Under the pieces are notes generated by a model. That model was not told where the DNA came from. It ran no database searches and saw only the letters and a list, made by a program, of their open reading frames with translations. From JACMNW01 sp043721855 (lineage in GTDB: Bacteria; Pseudomonadota; Alphaproteobacteria; Rhodobacterales; Rhodobacteraceae), in NCBI GenBank assembly GCA_043721855.1, contig JAYSPY010000100.1:1-19860 (forward strand): a DNA stretch of 19,860 bases, in the 5' to 3' direction. A program made the position numbers and the translations under genes. Shown one piece after another: positions 13,398-19,860 of the stretch. Position 1 is the first letter of the stretch, and every line of letters begins with the position of its first letter.

Positions 13398-14878
13398 CCG
13401 GCAACGATACGGCATTTGCCGATCTGATGGCGTTTCAGCGCGACACCGAGGCGTTGGGGCAGGTGGCCGGGCGGCTGGGCTGGGATCAGGAAACCATGAT
13501 GCCGCGCGGGGCGGCCGATCAGCGGAGTGAGGAGATTTCGGCGCTGGAAGGTGTGCTGCACGCGCGGCGCACTGATGCGCGGATAGCCGGTTGGTTGGAT
13601 GTGGCGGAACCGGGTGGTGCAGTGGGGGCGGCGCAGTTGCGCCATATCAAGCGCAGTTACGACCGCACCAGCAAAGTGCCCGCCGATTTGGCGCAAGCAT
13701 TGGCGAAGCTTACCTCGAAAGCGCAGGGCATATGGGCGCAGGCACGGGCAGGTGAGGACGTGGCTGCGTTCTTGCCGACCTTGGCCGAGGTGTTGGGTCT
13801 GAAGCGCGACGAAGCGGCGGCGCTGGCGCAGGGCGGTGATTTATACGATGCGCTGATTGATGATTACGAGCCGGAGGCAACGGCGGCATCACTTGGTGCG
13901 ATGTTTGATGCGATGCGGCCGCGGTTGGTGGCGCTTAGGTCTGCGGTTCTGGGGGCGGCACACCAGCCTGCGGGCCTGACCGGCAGTTTTGCGGCGGACG
14001 GTCAAATGGCGGTGGCGCGCGATCTGGCAGCCGCGTTTGGTTATGACTTTGCACATGGGCGGATGGATTTGGCGGTGCATCCGTTCTCTAGCGGGTCTGG
14101 CCGCGATGTGCGGATCACAACGCGGGTGGTGGAGCATGATCCGTTCAATTGCTTTTATTCGACGATCCATGAGGTGGGCCATGCCTGCTATGAATTGGGG
14201 ATTGATCAAAGTTACGGGCTGACGCCGTTGGGGCAAGGCGTGTCGATGGGTGTGCATGAAAGCCAAAGCCGGATTTACGAAAACCAGTTGGGACGGTCGC
14301 GCGCCTTTACCGGTTGGATGTTTGGGCGTACAGCGGCGGAGTTTGCCTATGCCGGTGCAGCGGACGCCGAGGCGTTTTACGCGGCGGTAAACCGGGTGCG
14401 GTCTGGCTTCATTCGCACCGAGGCGGATGAAATACATTATAATCTGCACGTCATGATGCGGTTTGACCTGGAACGCGCGTTGATTGCCGGTGATTTGGCG
14501 GTGGCCGACCTCGAGGCGGCTTGGAACGACAGGTTCAAAGCTGATTTCGGCGTGGAGGTGGACCGGCCTAGCCACGGCATGTTGCAAGATGTGCATTGGT
14601 CTTGCGGGTTATTTGGTTATTTCCCAACGTACAGTTTGGGCAATGTTTATGCGGGCTGTCTTCACAAGGCCCTGCGCGCGGCGGTGCCGGATTTGGACGC
14701 GCAACTGGCGCGGGGGGATACATCGGCTGCGACGGGCTGGTTGCAGGCCAATGTGCAGCGGCATGGTGGGCTGTACGGCCCCCGCGAAACCGTGGTGCGG
14801 GCTTGTGGGTTTGAACCAAGCGAGGGGCCATTGCTGGACTATTTGGAAACGAAATTCCGCGATCTTTATAGGATATGA
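13394..14878 (+). CDS. M32 family metallocarboxypeptidase
   Basis: M32 carboxypeptidases remove C-terminal amino acids from peptides in the cytoplasm and use a metal ion. The 494-residue protein, normal for the family, has the zinc motif HEVGH (259-263) with E289 in HESQSRIYEN (288-297) as likely third ligand. Also present are the family motifs HPFSSGSGRDVRITTR (229-244), the LGWDQETMMPRGA segment (28-40) and GYFPTYSLGN (about 413-422). No signal peptide is seen. It starts in the ATGA overlap with ctaA and ends in an ATGA overlap with the transporter gene, so the three are probably co-translated. The frame opens further upstream inside ctaA, but the N-terminal alignment favours 13394. Confidence 0.95.
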   Translation: MTGNDTAFADLMAFQRDTEALGQVAGRLGWDQETMMPRGAADQRSEEISALEGVLHARRTDARIAGWLDVAEPGGAVGAAQLRHIKRSYDRTSKVPADLAQALAKLTSKAQGIWAQARAGEDVAAFLPTLAEVLGLKRDEAAALAQGGDLYDALIDDYEPEATAASLGAMFDAMRPRLVALRSAVLGAAHQPAGLTGSFAADGQMAVARDLAAAFGYDFAHGRMDLAVHPFSSGSGRDVRITTRVVEHDPFNCFYSTIHEVGHACYELGIDQSYGLTPLGQGVSMGVHESQSRIYENQLGRSRAFTGWMFGRTAAEFAYAGAADAEAFYAAVNRVRSGFIRTEADEIHYNLHVMMRFDLERALIAGDLAVADLEAAWNDRFKADFGVEVDRPSHGMLQDVHWSCGLFGYFPTYSLGNVYAGCLHKALRAAVPDLDAQLARGDTSAATGWLQANVQRHGGLYGPRETVVRACGFEPSEGPLLDYLETKFRDLYRI

Positions 14879-16059
14879 TCGCCTTCAAGGGCGAAGACGG
14901 GCCGGTATGGTTATTGGCGATTGGCCAGACACTAACCTATGCGGCCTTATATTACGCCTTTGCCGCGCTGTTGCCGGATTTGGAAGTGGCAACCGGGTGG
15001 AGCAAGGCGCAACTGGCCGCCGGGCCGACGCTTGCGTTTTTGATCACCGCGGTTTTGACGCCCTTTACGGGTAGGTTGGTGGATCGGGGCTGGGGCGGTG
15101 AATTGCTGATCTGGATGCCGGTGCTGGGTGCCGCGGCGTTGGTTGGGCTTTCTGTGGCGCGCACGCCGCTTGAATGGCTTGGTCTTTGGGCGGTGATCGG
15201 GGTTGCACAGGCGGGCAGTTTTTACGAGACATGCTTTGCGTTTTTAACCCGGCGATTGGGGGACGGTGCGCGTGGGGCGATCACCAAGGTGACGCTGGTT
15301 GCCGGGTTTGCATCGACATTGTCGTTTCCGCTGGGCCATGCGCTGGGCCGCGCCTTTGGTGGGCAGGGCGCGTTGGCGGCGTTTGCCGGGTTGATTGTGC
15401 TGGGGTCTGTGCCGGTGAATTGGGTGGGCGTGGCCCGGTTGCGCCGTTTGCAAGGGGTTGCATCGGCCCGGCCTGAGGCGGAGCCGGGGGCGTTGCTTGC
15501 GGCGATGCGCAAACCTGCGTTCTGGGCGATGGCCGCGATTTTCGGGCTGACCTATGTGACCCATTCGGTGCTGATCACCTATGCCTTGGTGCTGTTTGAC
15601 GACCGAGGTGCGGGTGAGGCGATGGCGGTGCTGGCCGCATCGTGCATTGGGCCTGCACAGGTGGCGGGGCGGCTGGCGTTATTGGTGAACCAGGCACGGG
15701 TGGGCAACGGGCGGGCAACGGTTTGGTCGCTGGGCGCGATAGTTTTGGCCAGCGGTTTGCTGTGGGCAGCGGGATTGGCCCCGGTGCTGATCTTTGGCTT
15801 CGCGGTGATGCAGGGGGTGGGGATTGGGCTGTGTTCGATTCTGCGGCCTGTGTTGCTTGTGCAACTGTTGGGGCGGCGCGGCTTTGGTGCAATTTCAGGC
15901 GCGGTGGCGGTGGCACCGATTTTGGGTACGGCGGTGGGGCCGGTGTTTGGCGCTGCGTTGTTGGCAAATGGTGGGTTTGCTGCCGTTTATGCTGCCTGTC
16001 TTGCGATTTCTTTGGCCGGATTGGCGCTTGGCATCTGGCTGCTATGGGGCCGGGTTTAA
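14875..16059 (+). CDS. Major facilitator superfamily transporter
   Basis: The 394-residue protein consists almost entirely of hydrophobic segments, about twelve, and is predicted to sit in the inner membrane. After the second segment comes TPFTGRLVDRGWGGE (residues about 61-75), a version of the MFS loop motif G-x-L-x-D-R. A longer cytoplasmic loop with RLRRLQGVASARPEAEPG divides the two six-helix halves. The substrate cannot be inferred; similarity to monocarboxylate/oxalate-type MFS members is possible but not shown. It begins in an ATGA overlap with the M32 gene, suggesting that peptide breakdown products or an unrelated solute are its cargo. Its stop overlaps that of the convergent hydratase-like gene (TTAA). 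Confidence 0.9.
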   Translation: MIAFKGEDGPVWLLAIGQTLTYAALYYAFAALLPDLEVATGWSKAQLAAGPTLAFLITAVLTPFTGRLVDRGWGGELLIWMPVLGAAALVGLSVARTPLEWLGLWAVIGVAQAGSFYETCFAFLTRRLGDGARGAITKVTLVAGFASTLSFPLGHALGRAFGGQGALAAFAGLIVLGSVPVNWVGVARLRRLQGVASARPEAEPGALLAAMRKPAFWAMAAIFGLTYVTHSVLITYALVLFDDRGAGEAMAVLAASCIGPAQVAGRLALLVNQARVGNGRATVWSLGAIVLASGLLWAAGLAPVLIFGFAVMQGVGIGLCSILRPVLLVQLLGRRGFGAISGAVAVAPILGTAVGPVFGAALLANGGFAAVYAACLAISLAGLALGIWLLWGRV

Positions 16060-16847
16060 GCCTGCCAATCGGGTTTGCGCTTTTCCAGAAAGGCGGCGAT
16101 GCCTTCATCCGTGTCGCGCCAAAGCATGTTTTCAACCATCACGGCGGCGGTGTGATCGTAGGCTTGATCGACGGCCATGTTGATCTGATCATAAAACGCG
16201 CGTTTGCCGATTTTGACGGCAGAGCCAAGTTTGACGGCAAGCGTTTCGGCGAGAGACCGGGTTTCAGCCTCCAAAGCCTCGTGGGGCACGTGGCGGTTGA
16301 TCAGGCCCAGCTCTGCCGCGCGGGTGGTGTCAATGAAATTGCCCGTGGTCAGCATTTCAAACGCGGCTTTTCGGGGAATGTTGCGGGTCAGGGCGACCAT
16401 GGGGGTGGAACAGAACAGGCCGATATTCACACCATTGACACCGAATTTGGTGCCCGTGGCGGCAATGGCCATATCGCAGGTGGCGACCAGTTGGCAACCA
16501 GCGGCGGTGGCGATGCCGTGGACTTCAGCAATCACCGGCTGCGGCAAGGCGGGGATCATCTGCATCACATCGGCGCAACGTTTGAACAGGTCTGCGAAAT
16601 AGGCGCGGCCTTTGTCGGGGGCGGCGCGACCTGTTTGCATTTCGCGTAAATGATGGCCTGCGCAAAAGGCGTTGCCAGCACCGGCTAAGATAACAACGCG
16701 GATTCTGGGGTCGGCAGCAAGGGCGGTGAATTCGGCGGCAAGCGCTGCCAGCATCGCATCCGACAGCGCGTTCAGGCTTTTCGGGGCGTTCAGCGTCAAG
16801 CGGGCTATTGACCCTGCGTCATGACGGATCAGAATTTCATCAGTCAT
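16056..16847 (-). CDS. Enoyl-CoA hydratase/isomerase family protein, catalytic glutamates missing
   Basis: The 263-residue protein has the crotonase fold. Features are the oxyanion-hole segment NAFCAGHHLREM (59-70), HGIATAAGCQLVATCDMAIA (110-129), FGVNGVNIGLFC (135-146), and a C-terminal AAFLEKRKPDW as in hydratases. The two glutamates that act on water in classical enoyl-CoA hydratases are absent. The first position is Q119 (AGCQL instead of GCEL) and the second falls at G139. This pattern resembles the ECHDC3-like subgroup and argues against ordinary beta-oxidation hydratase activity. The ribosome-binding site AAGGA precedes the start on the minus strand. It diverges from a thioesterase gene 57 bp away, so both may act on acyl-CoA substrates under shared control. 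Confidence 0.9.
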   Translation of the reverse strand: MTDEILIRHDAGSIARLTLNAPKSLNALSDAMLAALAAEFTALAADPRIRVVILAGAGNAFCAGHHLREMQTGRAAPDKGRAYFADLFKRCADVMQMIPALPQPVIAEVHGIATAAGCQLVATCDMAIAATGTKFGVNGVNIGLFCSTPMVALTRNIPRKAAFEMLTTGNFIDTTRAAELGLINRHVPHEALEAETRSLAETLAVKLGSAVKIGKRAFYDQINMAVDQAYDHTAAVMVENMLWRDTDEGIAAFLEKRKPDWQA

Positions 16848-16904
16848 CTTGTTATTCCTTGAGTTTGCGAAAAGTCTATCCGGGGAACAAGGCCGAGGGA
16901 AGTC

Positions 16905-17333
16905 ATGGCGCTAAAAATGGATGTGGCGGCGCTGATGGCATTTCTGGCGAGCGATTTTTCCGAGGTTGCGGATAATTTCGTGGTGCACAGGGTCGACGAG
17001 ACGGGGCTTGATCTGCGCCTGGTGGTTGGATCGCAACATATCCGGCCCGGTGGCACGGTATCGGGACCGACGATCTTTGCGCTGGCCGATGTGGCAGTGT
17101 ATCTGGCCATTTTGTCGCGCATCGGGCCAAAGGCGCTGACGGTAACAACAAGCGCGTCGATTGATTTTCTGCGCAAACCAAGCGCGGGGCGCGATATTAT
17201 CGGAACGGCGCGGATTCTGAAGCTGGGGCGGGTGTTGGTGGTGGGGGATGTTTTGATTTATTCGGAAGGCCTGGCCGACCCTGTTGCGCGAGCCAGCATG
17301 ACATATTCTATTCCGCCTTTGGCAAAGGAATAG
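16905..17333 (+). CDS. PaaI-type hotdog-fold thioesterase
   Basis: The 142-residue protein is the size of a single hotdog domain. It has HIRPGGTVSGPTIFALADVAVYLAI (45-69), where the HxxPG and ALAD segments mark the acyl-CoA thioesterase active-site helix, followed by SASIDFLRKPSAGRDIIGTARILKLGRVLVVGDVLIYSEG. Such enzymes hydrolyse acyl-CoA thioesters in the cytoplasm as tetramers. The exact substrate is unknown. A strong GAGGGAAG precedes the ATG. It is divergent from the hydratase-like gene with a 57-bp shared promoter region. A structured intergenic block follows the stop codon directly. Confidence 0.9.
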   Translation: MALKMDVAALMAFLASDFSEVADNFVVHRVDETGLDLRLVVGSQHIRPGGTVSGPTIFALADVAVYLAILSRIGPKALTVTTSASIDFLRKPSAGRDIIGTARILKLGRVLVVGDVLIYSEGLADPVARASMTYSIPPLAKE

Positions 17334-17340
17334 GCGTGTC

Positions 17341-17505
17341 GCCCGCTCATCAACACCCTTCGGGCCCGCTTCGCTTTGGGTCTTACCGCTCGTCATATCC
17401 CGGCGGGTTTGCTTCGCTTTGGGTTCTGCCATGCCGTAAGCCTGTTCGGGCTGGCCTTGCTATGGCAGCGAAAAGCCCGGACAGGGCGCGATGAGCGATG
17501 GGCCC
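17341..17505. repeat. Folded intergenic block with nested inverted and direct repeats
   Basis: CGCTCATC (17344-17351) and GATGAGCG (17490-17497) are perfect inverted copies bounding the block. Inside is a second inverted pair CTGCCAT (17426-17432) and ATGGCAG (17462-17468) enclosing AGCC/GGCT. A 14-bp direct repeat GCTTCGCTTTGGGT occurs at 17368-17381 and 17411-17424. GGGCCC occurs near both ends. It fills the gap between convergent thioesterase and bactofilin genes. It could be a bidirectional terminator region, a structured RNA or a small non-autonomous repeat element. Confidence 0.55.
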
Positions 17506-17507
17506 GA

Positions 17508-17876
17508 TCAGCCTTTGCGCAAGGCAAAGTTGCCTTCAACCGTGGCTCCGTTTTCGATCACGAGCGTTGAATAGGTGATGTCGGCGGCAACATGGGCTGC
17601 GGCGCGCAGGGTCAGACCTTCGGTCGAGATTTTGCCTTCAAGGCGGCCTTTCACCTCAACCGTTTCTGCGCGCACGGTGCCAGATACCCGGCCTTCAGAG
17701 CCGACGATCAGGCCATGCGCCGTCAGGTTGCCGTCAACCTCGCCCAGAATCTCGATCGAGCCGGCGGACGTGACTTCGCCGACAATCTTCAGATCATTGG
17801 CCAGTACCGATTTGTTGGCATTGGAGCCGGAAGGTTTGGAAGGGGCCATGGTGGGGTCTGCCGTCTTGTTGAACAT
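17508..17876 (-). CDS. Bactofilin (polymer-forming cytoskeletal protein)
   Basis: Bactofilins self-assemble into filaments without nucleotide and help place cell-envelope enzymes or stalk and polar structures. The 122-residue protein has a short disordered, Ser/Asn/Lys-rich N-terminus (residues 1-27). It is followed by the repetitive beta-helix core LKIVGEVTSAGSIEILGEVDGN, then VRAETVEVKGRLEGKISTEG and ENGATVEGNFALRKG, with the regularly spaced hydrophobic and glycine residues of the family. I chose the start at 17876 because AGGGGAAG lies 4 bp upstream. A frame continuing to 17957 adds residues unlike the family. No peptidase partner such as an M23 gene is adjacent here. Confidence 0.93.
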   Translation of the reverse strand: MFNKTADPTMAPSKPSGSNANKSVLANDLKIVGEVTSAGSIEILGEVDGNLTAHGLIVGSEGRVSGTVRAETVEVKGRLEGKISTEGLTLRAAAHVAADITYSTLVIENGATVEGNFALRKG

Positions 17877-18090
17877 TAATCTTCCCCTGTTGGCGCACCG
17901 GTCTTTGCCGATATTCGCTTTTGCCATCATAGAGGCCAAACCACAAGGGCGGGTCAAGGGCCGCGCGCGGCGATTGGCGGAATTTCCCCTGACTGTGATA
18001 CGTCAACGGCAGCGCGTGATGGGGGCGTGACATCGGCTGCGGTGGATGATCTGATATGCTGCGACTCGGGCAAGATGCGGGGATGCGGCA

Positions 18091-19089
18091 GTGACAGAAA
18101 ATGCGGATGTCGGCTTTTTTCGGCCCGTGTCGGGCTTGGATCTGCCGCGCTATGCCGGGATACCGACGTTTATGCGGCTGCCGCATGTGGGGCTGGACCA
18201 TCTGCGGTTGGATCAGGTGCAAATCGGGCTGATTGGCGCGCCTTGGGATGGCGGCACCACCAACAGGCCTGGCCCGCGCCACGCCCCGCGTCAGTTGCGC
18301 GATATGTCAACCATGATCCGGGCGAAAAATGGCATCACCGGCATGCGGCCGTTTGAGGTGGCGCGCTGCGCCGATCTGGGGGATGTCGCCCCAAACCCCG
18401 CCGATCTGATGGACAGCATGGCGCGGATCGAGGCGTTTTATACCCGCGTCAGGGCGCTTGGGATTTTGCCGCTTACAGCCGGCGGGGATCATCTGTGCAG
18501 TCTGCCGATCTTGCGGGCATTGGCAAAAGACCGCCCCTTGGGCATGATCCATTTCGACAGCCACACCGATTTGTTCCACAGCTATTTCGGCGGCACGATG
18601 TACACGCATGGCACACCGTTCCGGCGGGCGGTGGAAGAAGGGCTGCTGGACCCGCACCGGGTGTGCATGATCGGGATCCGTGGCACTGCCTATGACCGCG
18701 AGGACCGCGATTTTGCCAAATCTGTCGGCATCCGCGTGATTCCGATTGAGGAATTTCACGCGCGCGGGGCGGTTGATGTGATGGCTGAAGCGCGCGCCAT
18801 TGCCGGGGCAGGCAAAACTTATGTGTCCTATGACATCGACTTTGTCGACCCGGCCTTTGCACCCGGCACCGGCACGCCTGAAATTGGTGGGCCAAACAGC
18901 TATCAGGCCTTGCAGGTGGTGCGCCTGCTCGACGGTGTGAATATCGTAGGCGCTGATCTGGTCGAAGTATCGCCGCCGTTCGACGCCTCGGGCGGCACCG
19001 CCTTTTTGGGGGTATCGGTGATGTTTGAATTGCTGTGCTTGATGGCGGGCAAATTTTCCGGGGATACAAGGGATACAAGTGATGTCTGA
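18091..19089 (+). CDS. speB: Agmatinase-family ureohydrolase
   Basis: Ureohydrolases remove urea from guanidino compounds using two manganese ions. The 332-residue protein has all the metal ligands: GGDH (H134), HFDSHTD (D156, H158, D160) and YDIDFVD (D248, D250). It also carries THGTPFRRAVEEGL (172-185), which lines the substrate site in agmatinases. The closely related guanidinobutyrase and guanidinopropionase share these motifs, so the substrate, and the symbol, are provisional. The GTG start at 18091 follows GGGGATG. The last 8 bp overlap the amidohydrolase gene, so the two are likely co-expressed. A 9-bp direct duplication (GGGATACAA twice) just before the stop gives the tail GDTRDTSDV. 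Confidence 0.88.
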   Translation: MTENADVGFFRPVSGLDLPRYAGIPTFMRLPHVGLDHLRLDQVQIGLIGAPWDGGTTNRPGPRHAPRQLRDMSTMIRAKNGITGMRPFEVARCADLGDVAPNPADLMDSMARIEAFYTRVRALGILPLTAGGDHLCSLPILRALAKDRPLGMIHFDSHTDLFHSYFGGTMYTHGTPFRRAVEEGLLDPHRVCMIGIRGTAYDREDRDFAKSVGIRVIPIEEFHARGAVDVMAEARAIAGAGKTYVSYDIDFVDPAFAPGTGTPEIGGPNSYQALQVVRLLDGVNIVGADLVEVSPPFDASGGTAFLGVSVMFELLCLMAGKFSGDTRDTSDV

Positions 19090-19860
19090 CAGCGTGCCGG
19101 ATGTGTTGATCGTGAATGCCCGTGTCCTGACAATGGATGAGGGGCAACCAAGGGCCGAGGCGGTTTATGTCAGGGGCGGCAAGATCGCTGCCGTAGGCTC
19201 GCGCGCCGAGGTGACAGCAAAGGCCGAACCATCTGCCCGGGTGATTGATGCCGGCGGGCGCACGGTGATGCCGGGGTTTGTCGAAAGCCATCTGCATCTG
19301 GTTTTGGGTGGGGCGGAATTGCAGCATCTGCAATTGGGTGGGGTTCACGGGCTAGAGCCCTTGCGCGCGGCGTTTGCGGCCTACGGTTTGGCCAATCCGG
19401 GTAAGCCTTTGCTGATGGCACAGGGCGCGGCCTATGATTTGCTGGGCTATGCGACGACGCGCGTTGATCTGGACGCCGTGATGGCGGATCGCCCGATAGC
19501 CATGACAGCGCCGGACCATCACACCGTTTGGGCCAATACCATGGCGTTGACGCAGGCCGGGCTTCTGCATGGGGCCACATTGCCAGCGGGCCATGAGGTG
19601 ATGATGGGGCCGGACGGCACGGCCACCGGCGAACTGCGGGAATTTGAAGCATTTTCCGCCGTGATAGCCCTTGGGGGCGAGTTGCGGTTGAACCTTGGCA
19701 TCGCCACGGGCGAAGAGCCGGAGCCTTGGCCGACGGACACGGAGCGCGCGACAGACAAGGCCAAGATCGCGGCGGGGCTGGCGCATTGTGCGGCACATGG
19801 CATCACCTCGATCGTCAATATGGACGGCAACAGCTACACCTTGCACTTGTTGCGCGAGAT
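19082..19860 (+). CDS. Amidohydrolase (YtcJ-like, amidohydrolase 3 family), cut by window edge
   Basis: This frame runs open from the ATG at 19082 to the right edge, giving 259 residues of what is usually a protein of more than 500. It begins with the small beta domain VLIVNARVLTMDEGQPRAEAVYV and AVGSRAEV, then the metal-binding HxH in GFVESHLHLVLGG (H70, H72). PDHHTVWANTMAL and DGTATGELREF follow, which are typical of the YtcJ-like branch of metal-dependent hydrolases acting on amides or related bonds. The substrate is unknown. Its start lies inside the 3' end of the ureohydrolase gene (8-bp overlap), so it may act on the same or a following compound. Confidence 0.9.
   Translation, partial: MSDSVPDVLIVNARVLTMDEGQPRAEAVYVRGGKIAAVGSRAEVTAKAEPSARVIDAGGRTVMPGFVESHLHLVLGGAELQHLQLGGVHGLEPLRAAFAAYGLANPGKPLLMAQGAAYDLLGYATTRVDLDAVMADRPIAMTAPDHHTVWANTMALTQAGLLHGATLPAGHEVMMGPDGTATGELREFEAFSAVIALGGELRLNLGIATGEEPEPWPTDTERATDKAKIAAGLAHCAAHGITSIVNMDGNSYTLHLLRE

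Noticed and set aside
16911..17432. Minus-strand frame of 173 residues starting MAEPKAKQTRRDMTSGK after the bactofilin gene
   Set aside because: Most of it is antisense to the well-supported thioesterase gene. The two copies of the direct repeat it crosses are read in different frames, and no family is recognisable.
17877..17957. Upstream extension of the bactofilin gene to 17957
   Set aside because: A strong AGGGGAAG sits just before the start at 17876, and the extra residues do not resemble bactofilin N-termini.

Overview
The window looks like chromosomal core DNA from an alphaproteobacterium of the Rhodobacterales (Roseobacter/Rhodobacter group). The support is the gene content and order (rplU-rpmA-GNAT-obgE-proB-proA), a ChpT phosphotransferase of the CckA-CtrA relay, the ornithine-lipid pair olsBA, a DUF2059 exported protein and a short bactofilin, together with GC-rich coding DNA and many 4-bp ATGA start/stop overlaps. 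The genus cannot be read from this sequence.

Layout. A tRNA-Ser(CGA) gene runs leftward off the left edge, followed by an exported DUF2059 protein (275-1174). A gene-free stretch (1175-1647) holds a perfect palindrome, a tandem triplicate and the promoter and hairpin-rich leader of rplU-rpmA. Next come a GNAT acetyltransferase, the ribosome-assembly GTPase Obg, and proline-synthesis genes proB and proA, which are separated by a run of four hairpins (5383-5461). chpT lies on the minus strand, and a small DUF3553 gene diverges from it. olsB and olsA (ornithine lipid synthesis) converge on a ThiE-like protein. trmJ (tRNA 2'-O-methylation) follows a 15-bp tandem repeat. A tryptophan-rich exported protein of unknown function is on the minus strand. 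After about 600 bp with no convincing gene comes a coupled run of ctaA (haem A synthase), an M32 carboxypeptidase and an MFS transporter. An atypical enoyl-CoA hydratase-like gene and a divergent PaaI-type thioesterase follow, then a structured intergenic block, a bactofilin, an agmatinase-family ureohydrolase and an overlapping amidohydrolase cut by the right edge.

Functionally this is mostly housekeeping: translation and ribosome assembly, proline synthesis, cell-cycle phosphorelay, membrane lipid remodelling, tRNA modification and cytochrome oxidase cofactor synthesis. The right end is more catabolic, with thioesterase, ureohydrolase and amidohydrolase genes. I see no insertion sequence, prophage, CRISPR array, toxin-antitoxin pair or defence island.

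I did not find a clear new multi-gene system. The least explained signals are non-coding: the hairpin cluster between proB and proA, alternative hairpins in the rplU leader and before olsB, the folded block at 17341-17505, and the gene-free region 11662-12260 with a promoter-like sequence pointing into it. Two enzymes (ThiE-like and enoyl-CoA hydratase-like) lack residues normally needed for their family's reaction.
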